NCBI GenBank assembly: GCA_964622455.1
Contig: CAZUQP010000009.1
Location: 1-53,276, forward strand
From: CAZUQP01 sp964622455
GTDB lineage: Bacteria > Pseudomonadota > Gammaproteobacteria > DSM-16500
Reading direction: 5' to 3'
Length of the DNA: 53,276 nucleotides
Shown here in pieces: positions 17,221-26,524 of the stretch (its first letter is position 1; each line of letters starts with the position of its first letter). Below the pieces are notes generated by a model. The model was given only the letters and a program-made list of their open reading frames with translations, was not told the DNA's origin and made no database searches. The position numbers and the translations under genes were made by a program.

Positions 17221-20200
17221 ATGATGTCGACTCCCCCACTTTGCCTGACTGGCTTTACCTTTAAAGAGTTATTTCAAGCAGAAGGTCTTGATCGTCTCGA
17301 TCGGGAATTTTTAGCTATTTTACCGCAGCCATTACACGCCGGATTACTGGCTTATCGCAACAAAACACGCCCCTTTTCAACACTTGAAATCAGTGAATTA
17401 TTGCTGGGCTTGGCACCTATTCTAGAAAATTTTTTGATTACTTTATTTAATATTGAAGAAGAAGCGAATCTCTTACAAGCAAAAACGTTATCGCATAATC
17501 CCATCTCTGCATTTAAAAAATTTTTTGTATTAAGACGCGCTAAAAAACAATTAGCCCAGAAAGGAGAATTACCTTCTTTTCAAGAATTAAATCAGTGGCT
17601 CGAGCAAGAATTACAAAAAGCGCCTTTAAAAACGGATGACAAAGAGTTAGCAGTTGCATTGCTCGCCACGCAATATATCGCTGATCCAAACGCATTTTCA
17701 GCTGAAATTGAAAAATTAACTGCCTGGTGTATCCGCGCTGCGACGACACCAGAAGGTAAGACAATTATTTCAAACTGGGTGAGTTTCAATCTTCCTGAAC
17801 GCATCGAATACGATGCTTTATTAAAATATCTGACGAAAGAACCTACAAAACTCGATCGATTCATGAGTGATTCGGCTCATTTACGTTTGCGCGATGGATT
17901 TAAATTAACAGATCCGCGCATGGATGCACGAGAAGTCCAAGATGAAATTAATTACTGCATTTATTGCCATGATCATGACGGTGATTTTTGCTCAAAAGGG
18001 TTCCCCGTTAAAAAAGGCGACCCGCAGCAAGGGCTTAAAAAAAATCCGCTGGGCCTGACGATGACAGGCTGTCCGCTGGATGAAAAAATTTCTGAAATGC
18101 ATACATTGAAACGTGATGGGTATACGTTAGCTTCTTTAGCCATGGTCATGGCAGATAACCCCATGTGTCCTGCAACGGGTCATCGAATTTGTAATGACTG
18201 CATGAAAGCGTGCATTTATCAAAAACAAGATCCAGTCAACATTCCTCAAATTGAAACACGTGTGCTGACAGATGTATTGAGTTTGCCTTGGGGAGTGGAA
18301 ATTTATGATTTACTCACCCGTTGGAACCCATTACGCCAAACACAATGGATGATGAAACCTTACAATAGTTTAAAAGTATTAATCGCCGGTATGGGCCCTG
18401 CAGGTTTTACGCTCGCTCATCATTTATTAATGGAAGGTTTTGCAGTGGTCGGATTTGATGGTTTAAAAATAGAACCTTTACCCGAAAAATTCCTCAAAGA
18501 ACCTATTTATCAATTTGATAGTTTAGTGGAATCTCTTGATGAGCGCCTCATGGCAGGTTTTGGCGGTGTTGCTGAGTATGGCATTACGGTACGCTGGGAC
18601 AAAAATTTTCTAAAATTGATTTATATTAGTTTATCGCGAAAACCTTATTTTCAAGTATTTGGCAGTACGCGGTTTGGCGGTACGTTGACGGTGGATGATG
18701 CGTGGGAAATGGGATTTGATCATTTCGCAGTTGCGGTCGGCGCCGGCTTACCGAAAGCATTAGCGATTCCAGGCAGTTTAGCGCCTGGTATGCGGCAAGC
18801 GAATGATTTTCTAATGGCATTACAATTGGGCAATGCAGCAAAAGCCGGCAGTCTCGCTAATTTACAAGTCCGCTTACCTGCTGTCATCATTGGCGGCGGT
18901 TTAACAGGCGTTGATACCGCTACCGAAGTACAAGCTTATTACATTACTCAAGTTGAAAAAATATTGGCGCGCTATGAAAAATTGGTGGATGTAAAAAGTG
19001 AAGAAACTATTTTAAAAGACTTAGATCTTGCATCTTCTGAAATATTAACTGAATTTTTATCTCACGGAAAAGCGGTGCGCGAAGAACGCAAACAAGCAGA
19101 AAGCCTTAATGAAAAACCTAATTTTATTAAATTAATTCGCCAATGGGGCGGCGTGACTATTGCTTATCGCCGCACTATGCAAGAATCACCCGCTTATATT
19201 AATAATCACGAAGAATTACAAAAAGCCTTTGAAGAAGGCATTTACTATCTTGAAGCACTTGAACCTACCGCCGTCGATTTAAATCAATTTGGATCAGTTG
19301 AAGCATTGGTTTGTCATCGACGTTTACAAAAAACACGTGATGAATGGGAAACAACTACGGAAGAAGTGCGCTTACCTGCGCGCTCCATTTTTGTTGCAAC
19401 GGGTACACAACCGAACACCGCTTATGAATTCGAACACCGCGGCACTTTTATCCGTGTCGGCTTACAATATCAACATTATGAAGATGATGCGGGTGAATTA
19501 ACGGTTGCGCACGGGGTCACTCATTGTAAGGATCCGCAATTTGGGCCCTTTACTTCTTATCACAAAAATAATCATCGCATCAGTTTAATTGGCGATACTC
19601 ATCCGGTATTTCATGGGAATGTTGTCAAAGCCATTGCTTCCGGCATGCGCACGTACCCTAAGATTTTAACTGTGTTAAAAGAAAAATTAGGCGAGACAGG
19701 TTCCAACGAAGAATATCAAACATTTTCCAATCAAATGCGTCAGTTATTTAATGCGGAAATGATTAATGTTAAGCGGCGCACAAAAAATGTCATTGAATTA
19801 ACCATCAAAGCACCGCTTGCCGCCAAACATTTTCAACCCGGACATTTTTATCGATTACAAAATTACGAAACATTTGCTCATCATATTGATGACACTACGT
19901 TACAAATGGAACCTTTGGCCTTGGTTGCATCTGATGTCGATCGTCATACAGGCACACTTAAATTCATGGTCATCGAAAAAGGCGTGAGCTCTAAACTGTG
20001 TCAATTACTTAAAATCGGTGAACCCGTTTCTCTCATGGGGCCAACTGGAGTGCGCGCTAAAATTTCTAATGAACATGAAACAGTACTCATTATTGGCAGT
20101 CAAATGAGTTTGCCCTTGCTGCACACTTATGGTGCTGCTTTGCGGCATGCGGGTAATCGCGTTATTTTTGTCGGTCACTTTAAAACAAAAGATGAAGTTT

Positions 20201-20790
20201 ATTGTCAAGAAACCATCGAGCAATCTGCTGATTTTATTATTTGGACAACTGAATCTCTTGAAAAAATTTCACCTAACCGTCTTGAAGATGTGAGCGCAAG
20301 TGGTGATTGTCTCGAAATTTTAATGGATTATGCAGCAGGAAAACTCACTCATCACTCTAAAACAATTGCCCTAAGTGATGTTGATCGTATTTATCTCGTT
20401 GATGATACAAATATGCTGCGCCGCTTTCAAGAAGCGCGTAATACTTCGTTAAAAGAAATATTAATTAAAAATCCGCGTGTTTATGGTTCTGTTTATAGTA
20501 CGATGCAGTGCATGCTAAAAGGGGTGTGCGCGCAATGCTTACAATGGCAAATTGATCCTGAAACAGGAGCACGCACGAAAGCAGTATTTGCATGTTCATG
20601 GCCAGAACAGCCGCTTGAACTGATTGATTTTGACAATCTCAATGAGAGACAAATCCAAAATCACTTACAAGAACATTTGAGTAATCTGTGGGTAGATTAT
20701 TTAATTGAAAGCAAAAAGTTACTTGAACATCTTTCCTCATTAACTTTAAATTTTTCTACGAAAGCCTCGGGGAAGGATGATCTGGAATAA
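17221..20790 (+). CDS. fused NfnB/GltD-like and NfnA/PyrK-like flavin iron-sulfur oxidoreductase
   Basis: 1189 aa, multi-domain. Residues 1-230 are helical and unrecognised. Cysteines at 246, 249, 257 and 284 (CIYCHDHDGDFC, GCPLDEK) and at 316, 324, 327 and 331 (HRICNDCMKAC) resemble the [4Fe-4S] domain of GltD-type subunits. An FAD Rossmann motif is at 388-395 (IAGMGPAG) and an NAD(P) motif at 556-563 (IIGGGLTG). From about 850 a ferredoxin-reductase-like domain follows (FQPGHFYRL; LMGPTG). It ends with a PyrK/NfnA-like [2Fe-2S] motif, Cys1097, 1103, 1106 and 1125. Domain order suggests electron transfer between NAD(P)H and an unknown partner. The gene follows the CBS gene and overlaps the convergent LRR gene by 35 bp. 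Confidence 0.75.
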   Translation: MMSTPPLCLTGFTFKELFQAEGLDRLDREFLAILPQPLHAGLLAYRNKTRPFSTLEISELLLGLAPILENFLITLFNIEEEANLLQAKTLSHNPISAFKKFFVLRRAKKQLAQKGELPSFQELNQWLEQELQKAPLKTDDKELAVALLATQYIADPNAFSAEIEKLTAWCIRAATTPEGKTIISNWVSFNLPERIEYDALLKYLTKEPTKLDRFMSDSAHLRLRDGFKLTDPRMDAREVQDEINYCIYCHDHDGDFCSKGFPVKKGDPQQGLKKNPLGLTMTGCPLDEKISEMHTLKRDGYTLASLAMVMADNPMCPATGHRICNDCMKACIYQKQDPVNIPQIETRVLTDVLSLPWGVEIYDLLTRWNPLRQTQWMMKPYNSLKVLIAGMGPAGFTLAHHLLMEGFAVVGFDGLKIEPLPEKFLKEPIYQFDSLVESLDERLMAGFGGVAEYGITVRWDKNFLKLIYISLSRKPYFQVFGSTRFGGTLTVDDAWEMGFDHFAVAVGAGLPKALAIPGSLAPGMRQANDFLMALQLGNAAKAGSLANLQVRLPAVIIGGGLTGVDTATEVQAYYITQVEKILARYEKLVDVKSEETILKDLDLASSEILTEFLSHGKAVREERKQAESLNEKPNFIKLIRQWGGVTIAYRRTMQESPAYINNHEELQKAFEEGIYYLEALEPTAVDLNQFGSVEALVCHRRLQKTRDEWETTTEEVRLPARSIFVATGTQPNTAYEFEHRGTFIRVGLQYQHYEDDAGELTVAHGVTHCKDPQFGPFTSYHKNNHRISLIGDTHPVFHGNVVKAIASGMRTYPKILTVLKEKLGETGSNEEYQTFSNQMRQLFNAEMINVKRRTKNVIELTIKAPLAAKHFQPGHFYRLQNYETFAHHIDDTTLQMEPLALVASDVDRHTGTLKFMVIEKGVSSKLCQLLKIGEPVSLMGPTGVRAKISNEHETVLIIGSQMSLPLLHTYGAALRHAGNRVIFVGHFKTKDEVYCQETIEQSADFIIWTTESLEKISPNRLEDVSASGDCLEILMDYAAGKLTHHSKTIALSDVDRIYLVDDTNMLRRFQEARNTSLKEILIKNPRVYGSVYSTMQCMLKGVCAQCLQWQIDPETGARTKAVFACSWPEQPLELIDFDNLNERQIQNHLQEHLSNLWVDYLIESKKLLEHLSSLTLNFSTKASGKDDLE

Positions 20791-22561
20791 GCTCAACCAT
20801 CCTATCTTCAATGTGTAATCTCAACGCATTCACGCAGTCTTGTTGTTTGATGTTTTTTTGAAATGAATTCTCTTGCATTTTTCCAAATATCTCCACTAAA
20901 GAGCTAGCGACTGAAAACGATAAATCCCCTAATGCAACATCAGCGTAGGATTTTAATAATGTTCTGTTGCGCATTATAATAGCATCAACATTTGTTTCAA
21001 TATCGACAATGATTTTCTCTAAGGTAAGTTGAAGTAATTTAGAAAGTTGATACTCATCAAGAAACGTTATTATTTTGAAACCGTAATCATATATTTCTTC
21101 AGGGGAAGAAGGAAATATCAAGATTTCATCTAAATTCGGATTTAATTTTTTTAGAGCGCCTCTAAGAATTAAACAATTTTCGAGATAATCATCTGCGCCA
21201 GAAATATCATTTTTGTAGGGATGGGGCATAAATTTGCTCTCGAGTTCCTGCTCAGTGAGGTTTCTTCGCATCAACGCTAAAGATCGACGGTGAAAAACGG
21301 CATCAAACATATCCTCTGAGGCTGTTACTTCATCTTTCAAAGATTCGTCAAAACAGGTAAATATCTCTGCATCGCGCAAGACGAGTTCACTGAAAATATT
21401 AACTAAATATTTTATTAATTCTCTTCTTTCATCTAAATCTATCTGAGGCTCCGAAAAAAAATTGATAAAGTAAACGCCAACACTACACAATACATCAGGG
21501 GCAACGCGCATATTATTTGTTAAAAATAAACGGCTTTTTTTCAAAACTTCTTCCCCGATCATTTCAATGACCAATTGTTGATAAAAAAACGCGGGAAATG
21601 GCCGGTAAAAATTAACAGGCTCCGCAATAGGGCCTTTAGAGAAAAATGTCAAATCGGATGGATAACAACGTGTTTTTTCGACGCCTGATTCTTTTTCATC
21701 TTCTGACTGTCCTTTCGTAAAATCAATACTACAACCGACTGGCAGTAACAAACATTTAAGTGTTCTATTATATTTTGAATTTTCTAAAAATAGTTTAGAT
21801 ACTTCTTCTGCATGTTTTTCATCGTATTGGTTATCTCTTAAATCTAAGATTGTCAGCGTGTTATTATCATTAAGCGCCCAAGCAAATGACCTAAATCCTT
21901 CGAAACCTATTTTATTTTTAATGACCGAAAGAATAGAAAGAGCGCTTTTATTTTGAGGCGATAATAATTCAGTAAGTGCTCTGGCGCCTATTTCAGTAAT
22001 ATTGCATTTCTCCAAATGCAAACTTTTTAAATACACGTTATCCTTGCAACCCTTTACCAATTCTGCAATTAAGCCATCCTCTAAAGGTACATTGATGAAA
22101 AGCAATCTTTCAAGATGGCATTCTTCTGCTGCCAATCCAGAAATTAATATTTTCATCACGGATGGACTAAGCTTTGTATTGCGTAATTCTAAAGACTTTA
22201 ACTGTTTACACTGGATCAAAAATTCATAGGCAGTCATCTCATCCATAAAAAATTTATTTAAAGAAAGATGGAGAATGTTTGTTTCTGGCAAAACACCCAA
22301 CAACGCTAGCATGCCTTGACGACCCAGATTTCCTTCAAGAATTAATGTATGGAATGTATTTTTTCTTTTTAAAGCCGCCTGAAATTCTGCGGGAGGCAGA
22401 GAAAACGCTTTACCAGCCACATATTGCACTCGAGTTATGATACGCTCGTTTCTTGAGAGATTTATTTCCAAAGTACTTGGAAAATCTTTTTCTTCTTCAA
22501 ACTGATCAATTTTTTTAGCAAGATCCAGCAATGTCAGCGTTTTTTTTCGAGTCTCGGACAT
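20756..22561 (-). CDS. leucine-rich-repeat protein, candidate effector
   Basis: 601 aa from the ATG at 22559-22561, which has AAGGGG at good spacing; an ATG two codons earlier is too close to that site. Residues about 70-290 contain roughly eight RNase-inhibitor-type LRRs of about 28 aa (FHTLILEGN, ILHLSLNKF, LKSLELRNT, LERLLFINV, LKSLHLEKC, LSILSVIKN, LTILDLRDN, LKCLLLPVG). The C-terminal half is helical and charged without a known motif. There is no signal peptide. RI-type LRRs are a eukaryotic-like feature common among Legionellales effectors. It lies 21 bp downstream of the O-methyltransferase gene. Confidence 0.72.
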   Translation of the reverse strand: MSETRKKTLTLLDLAKKIDQFEEEKDFPSTLEINLSRNERIITRVQYVAGKAFSLPPAEFQAALKRKNTFHTLILEGNLGRQGMLALLGVLPETNILHLSLNKFFMDEMTAYEFLIQCKQLKSLELRNTKLSPSVMKILISGLAAEECHLERLLFINVPLEDGLIAELVKGCKDNVYLKSLHLEKCNITEIGARALTELLSPQNKSALSILSVIKNKIGFEGFRSFAWALNDNNTLTILDLRDNQYDEKHAEEVSKLFLENSKYNRTLKCLLLPVGCSIDFTKGQSEDEKESGVEKTRCYPSDLTFFSKGPIAEPVNFYRPFPAFFYQQLVIEMIGEEVLKKSRLFLTNNMRVAPDVLCSVGVYFINFFSEPQIDLDERRELIKYLVNIFSELVLRDAEIFTCFDESLKDEVTASEDMFDAVFHRRSLALMRRNLTEQELESKFMPHPYKNDISGADDYLENCLILRGALKKLNPNLDEILIFPSSPEEIYDYGFKIITFLDEYQLSKLLQLTLEKIIVDIETNVDAIIMRNRTLLKSYADVALGDLSFSVASSLVEIFGKMQENSFQKNIKQQDCVNALRLHIEDRMVELIPDHPSPRLS

Positions 22562-22582
22562 AGGCATGCCCCTTATAAAACA

Positions 22583-23245
22583 TTATTTTTTTCGTACGAG
22601 AGTCAATCCATCACCTATAGGCAGCATGCTGATATCCACCCTATCATCAGTTAATAATTTTTGATTGAGTTCACGAATTAAGATTGTTTGCGCATCATGA
22701 TTTTTGGGATCGGCTACTGCACCGCCCCACAATACATTATCAATTGCAGCTAAGCCGCCCCTGCGTAATAACTGCAAAGTTTTTTCATAATAATTAATGT
22801 AATTGGCCTTATCCGCATCAATAAATGCAAAATCAAATGTTTCTGCCGCGCCTTCGTGAAGTAAACTCTCTAACGTATCAAGCGCGGGCGCTAAATATAA
22901 ATCAATTTTATGCGAAACCTCTGCCTCCTCCCAAAAACGCCTCGCTATATCAGTCCACTCTCGATTGACATCACAGGCGACTATCTTGCCATCTTCGGGT
23001 AATGCCAGCGCAACTGATAAGGCACTGTATCCGGTAAAAACGCCGATCTCTAAGGTTTTTCGAGCGCCTATTAATTGAACCAGCAAACGCATCAATTGCC
23101 CTTGTTCCGGTGAAATTTGCATATTACTCATACGCATAGAGGCTGTTTCAGTGCGCAGTTTTTTAAGTATTGCAGATTCGCGCAAAGAATTTTTTTGGAA
23201 ATACTCATAAAGCAGAGGCGTCATATTTAATGTAGTGGCAGACAT
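22583..23245 (-). CDS. class I SAM-dependent O-methyltransferase (CCoAOMT-like)
   Basis: 220 aa, close to the family length. SAM motif LEIGVFTGYSALSVALALP, an acidic ribose contact in IVACDVNREW, metal-site motifs FIDADK and IDNVLWGG, and the C-terminal SMLPIGDGLTLVRKK are as in bacterial catechol-type O-methyltransferases (Methyltransf_3). The natural substrate is unknown; such enzymes are usually cation-dependent and accept catechols. It diverges from the lemA operon, and the LRR gene follows by 21 bp on the same strand. Confidence 0.9.
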   Translation of the reverse strand: MSATTLNMTPLLYEYFQKNSLRESAILKKLRTETASMRMSNMQISPEQGQLMRLLVQLIGARKTLEIGVFTGYSALSVALALPEDGKIVACDVNREWTDIARRFWEEAEVSHKIDLYLAPALDTLESLLHEGAAETFDFAFIDADKANYINYYEKTLQLLRRGGLAAIDNVLWGGAVADPKNHDAQTILIRELNQKLLTDDRVDISMLPIGDGLTLVRKK

Positions 23246-23273
23246 AGATCCCTTCCTAGAATTTGGTTGACAA

Positions 23274-23282
23274 TGATATAAT
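23274..23282 (+). promoter_or_regulatory. extended -10 promoter of lemA-htpX-hemH
   Basis: TGATATAAT fits the extended -10 element TGnTATAAT, 32 bp before the lemA ATG. No good -35 box stands at 17 bp, which is usual for extended -10 promoters. Confidence 0.5.
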
Positions 23283-23314
23283 GTTTTTCTCTTTTGTAAA
23301 GGAGTTATCGTAAG

Positions 23315-23893
23315 ATGAGCATCGGCATTATGATATTTATTGCAATACTCGCTATTCTAGGATTCATTGTTTTTACTTACAATCGATTGATTGCTTTGAT
23401 TGAAGCAGTACGCAACAATCAAAAACAAATCGATATTCAACTTGACAGGCGTTTTAAAGTATTTGAATCATTGATCAATGTAGTCAAAAAATACATGGAC
23501 TATGAAAAAACCACTTTAAAAGATGTCGTAGCATTACGCAATCAGGCGCAAGAAGCTAAAGCAAAAGGCGATGAAGGAACACGAATTCTTGCGGAAAATA
23601 AGATTTCAACCATTGCATCTAATTTAAACGTAGTGTTTGAACAATACCCTGATTTAAAGGCTAATCAAAATTGTTTGCAGTTGCAAGAAGAAATTGTCAG
23701 CACAGAAAATAAGTTAGCTTATGCAAAACAATCATATAATGACAGCATTGAAAATTATAACGCTACTAAAAAATCCTTTTTCACTTCCATAATTGTGTCT
23801 TTCTTTAAAGGAAAATTAGATTTTGATTTTACTTATTGGCAATTAGGTGAAGCTAAAATCGCAGAACAAGAAAATTATCGGGTACAATTGTAA
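23315..23893 (+). CDS. lemA: LemA family protein
   Basis: 192 aa. One N-terminal membrane segment (about residues 3-21) is followed by the family hallmark YNRLIALIEAVRNNQKQIDI and then QLDRRFKVFESLINVVKKYM. The rest is a long antiparallel helical coiled coil. Its function is not settled; in many bacteria lemA stands next to an M48 protease gene, as here. It abuts the htpX-like gene with no gap (stop at 23893, start at 23894), so the two proteins are probably made together and may act together at the inner membrane. Confidence 0.92.
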   Translation: MSIGIMIFIAILAILGFIVFTYNRLIALIEAVRNNQKQIDIQLDRRFKVFESLINVVKKYMDYEKTTLKDVVALRNQAQEAKAKGDEGTRILAENKISTIASNLNVVFEQYPDLKANQNCLQLQEEIVSTENKLAYAKQSYNDSIENYNATKKSFFTSIIVSFFKGKLDFDFTYWQLGEAKIAEQENYRVQL

Positions 23894-24943
23894 ATGGCTG
23901 AATCAAATCGATGGACGGAACGATCCGCCGATTGGCGCAATACGCTTCGTATTAACAATCGTAAAACATTCTTTGTAATTAGCATGTTTATCCTGATTTA
24001 TTTTTTAATTGGATTGTTAGTAGATACTTATTTAGCGACTACCTATTATCCAGATGCGTCTTTATCGCAAATTTTTTATGGTTTGATCACTTTTCAAATT
24101 TTTCCGCTGATTACGCTTATCATGCTTCTCATCGCTGTCATTTCGCTACTCGTCACTTTTAGTTTTCATGATAAGCTGATGTTATTAGGTACTGATTATC
24201 GTGAAATCACGCAAACAACGGCAAAAAATAATTCTGAACAACAACTTTATCATGTGGTAGAAGAAATGAAAATCGCGGCTGGTTTAAATTATATGCCGCG
24301 TGTTTATGTCATTCAGGCAGATTATATGAACGCTTTTGCAAGCGGTTATAGTGAAAAATCCGCCATGATTGCGATTACTGAAGGACTCATGGGAAAATTA
24401 AATCGCGCTGAGTTACAAGCTGTCATCGCCCACGAGTTAAGCCATGTTCGGCACATGGATATCAAATTAACGTTGATGGCATCAGTGCTTGCTAATTTAA
24501 CCGTCATGGTACTTGATATTTTATTTTATAACGCGCTTTTTTCGCGTAGGCGTTCTGATGAGAATCGCGGAGGAAATATTTTGTTATTAGTCATCATCGC
24601 ACTACGTTATCTATTGCCGCTCATCAATATTTTACTATTACTGTATTTAAGCCGCACGCGGGAATACATGGCGGATGCGGGTTCCGTACAGTTAGTACGA
24701 GATAACGAACCTTTGGCATCGGCTCTTTTAAAGATTAATGGTGATCATCAAGATAATCACCAAGAATACAGTCGTGCTTATCAACAAACGCCGCATGAAA
24801 ATGTTCGCCGTGAAGCTTATATTTTTGATCCCATCCAAGCAGGAATTGAACATTCAGGTTCCCTCACTGATATGTTTTCAACCCATCCGAATTTAAAAGA
24901 CCGCTTGGCTGCCTTAGGTTTTCGTCATGATAAAAACGACTGA
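23894..24943 (+). CDS. htpX: M48 family membrane metalloprotease (HtpX-like)
   Basis: Inner-membrane zinc endopeptidase of 349 aa for quality control of membrane proteins. The active site is VIAHELSHVRHMD with His180, Glu181 and His184, and the third ligand is Glu257 in SRTREYMADAGSVQ. Two membrane segments lie near residues 28-48 and 68-92, two more between about 195 and 255. The C-terminal FSTHPNLKDRLAAL is the usual family ending. Paired with LemA. The start follows the lemA stop directly, and the end overlaps hemH by 17 bp. Confidence 0.9.
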   Translation: MAESNRWTERSADWRNTLRINNRKTFFVISMFILIYFLIGLLVDTYLATTYYPDASLSQIFYGLITFQIFPLITLIMLLIAVISLLVTFSFHDKLMLLGTDYREITQTTAKNNSEQQLYHVVEEMKIAAGLNYMPRVYVIQADYMNAFASGYSEKSAMIAITEGLMGKLNRAELQAVIAHELSHVRHMDIKLTLMASVLANLTVMVLDILFYNALFSRRRSDENRGGNILLLVIIALRYLLPLINILLLLYLSRTREYMADAGSVQLVRDNEPLASALLKINGDHQDNHQEYSRAYQQTPHENVRREAYIFDPIQAGIEHSGSLTDMFSTHPNLKDRLAALGFRHDKND

Positions 24944-25886
24944 TGTTGGTGTGCTGCTTTGCAACATTGGCACACCCGATGCACCGACACCTTCCGCGGT
25001 CAAACGTTATCTAAAAGAATTTTTATCTGATCCACGCGTTGTTCATCTGCCGCGTTTTATTTGGCAACCTATTTTACACGGCATTATTTTACCGATTCGC
25101 TCAAAAAAATCGGCTCTTTTGTATCAAAAAATTTGGACAAAAGAAGGTTCTCCATTATTAATCAATTCTCGAGAATTAACCGCCTCTCTTGAAAAAAAAC
25201 TGGCCCTTCCAGTGGCTCTTGGTATGAATTACGGTAAACCATCGATTGAAGAAGCGCTAAATGCATTACGTCAGAAAAAAATAACTCAACTGCTCATCTT
25301 GCCTTTGTATCCACAATATTCGAAAACCACAACAGCATCCACATTTGATCGCATCAGTGCTGTTTTTAAAAAATGGGATAACACCCCTACATTGCATCGC
25401 ATCCATGATTATGCGGATCACCCAAATTATATCCAAGCCATCAGTCAATCGATTAGCAGTTCTTGGGAAAAAGAAGGACGAGCGCCGCATTTATTATTTT
25501 CTTTTCATGGAATTCCTAAACGATATATTAAAGAAGGCGATCCTTATGAAGAACGCTGCAAAATAACCGTTTCGCACATTGTGAAAGAATTAAAATTAAG
25601 ACCTGGAGAATATTCACTGACTTTTCAATCTCGCTTAGGAAAGGCGCGTTGGCTCACGCCTTATACAGATCAAACATTGATAGCTTTAGCACAACAAGGA
25701 TTAACACACGTAGATATTGTTTGCCCTGGTTTTCCCGTTGATTGTTTAGAAACAATTGAGGAAATTGCCATTCGAGGCAAAGAACTTTTTTTAAAAAACG
25801 GCGGGAAGCAATTTCATTATATTCCCGCCTTAAATAATACGGCCCATCATGTGGAAATGTTAGTAAGTATTCTTAATACATTATGA
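24927..25886 (+). CDS. hemH: ferrochelatase
   Basis: Inserts Fe2+ into protoporphyrin IX, the last step of protoheme synthesis. Visible motifs: VGVLLCNIGTPDAPTPSAV near the N-terminus, LPLYPQYSKTTTAST, the catalytic-His region LLFSFHGIPKRYIKEGDPY, TFQSRLGKARWLTPYT, and the C-terminal CPGFPVDCLETIEEI with the conserved Glu. The length (319 aa) is normal for gammaproteobacteria. It overlaps the htpX-like gene by 17 bp, so it is translationally linked. Confidence 0.97.
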   Translation: MIKTTDVGVLLCNIGTPDAPTPSAVKRYLKEFLSDPRVVHLPRFIWQPILHGIILPIRSKKSALLYQKIWTKEGSPLLINSRELTASLEKKLALPVALGMNYGKPSIEEALNALRQKKITQLLILPLYPQYSKTTTASTFDRISAVFKKWDNTPTLHRIHDYADHPNYIQAISQSISSSWEKEGRAPHLLFSFHGIPKRYIKEGDPYEERCKITVSHIVKELKLRPGEYSLTFQSRLGKARWLTPYTDQTLIALAQQGLTHVDIVCPGFPVDCLETIEEIAIRGKELFLKNGGKQFHYIPALNNTAHHVEMLVSILNTL

Positions 25887-25923
25887 TATGATTTTTAAAA
25901 ATAGTTGATAAGGAAATTGGCTT

Positions 25924-26475
25924 TTGCATCCTCGATTATGGAAAATCGTTTTTAAGCTATTCTTTTTTGCTTTGCTTTCATCTACAGTCAAAGCTTCCCC
26001 ATCTGTGGGGCTCTCTTTTTCTGTCCCAGTCATTACCAAAGATCCTGAATATTTGCACGGATACCGCGCGGCACTTTGGTATCAACCGCCTTCTTTAAAC
26101 TGGGAACATACACAAATTTATTTTGATGCAGGATTTGGCCATTGGTGGGTGACTAATACGAGCGCCTACCGCAGTCTAAACATTTATTCTATATCGCCCA
26201 TTCTTCGTTATTATTTCACCCGGGAACCTTTTTTCTCGCCCTTTTTTAACATCAGTATTGGGCTTGCTTATTTAACCAAAACTCACTTAGAAAAACGCAA
26301 TTTAGGCATGCATTTTTCTTTTCAAGATCAACTCGGCTTTGGCGTCACTTTCGGCCAAAAAAAGCAGTTCTCTCTATTGTTAAGTGCGTTACATTATTCC
26401 AATGGCTCTCTTTGCAGCATGAATGCGGGTATCACTGTACCTCTTATGATCACTGCAGAATATGGCTTTGCCTAA
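25924..26475 (+). CDS. PagL-like acyloxyacyl hydrolase (outer-membrane beta-barrel)
   Basis: 183 aa with an N-terminal signal peptide (LFFFALLSSTVKA) and alternating hydrophobic/aromatic strands ending in ITAEYGFA, as in small outer-membrane barrels. The segment ALHYSNGSL (His157, Ser159) matches the catalytic His-x-Ser of lipid A 3-O-deacylase PagL. The third catalytic residue, normally Glu 14 positions after His, is Thr171 in an ungapped alignment, so activity is uncertain. The start is TTG, with AAGGAA upstream. If active, it would trim lipid A. It stands 49 bp before mrdA. Confidence 0.65.
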   Translation: MHPRLWKIVFKLFFFALLSSTVKASPSVGLSFSVPVITKDPEYLHGYRAALWYQPPSLNWEHTQIYFDAGFGHWWVTNTSAYRSLNIYSISPILRYYFTREPFFSPFFNISIGLAYLTKTHLEKRNLGMHFSFQDQLGFGVTFGQKKQFSLLLSALHYSNGSLCSMNAGITVPLMITAEYGFA

Positions 26476-26524
26476 TATTCCAATCGCGGTAAAATTCGGG
26501 AGTTAGTATAAGACAGAACCCAGT

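Noticed and set aside
23269..23282. TTGACA just before TATAAT ahead of lemA as a -35/-10 pair
   Set aside because: The spacing is only about 3 bp; the extended -10 element explains the promoter better.
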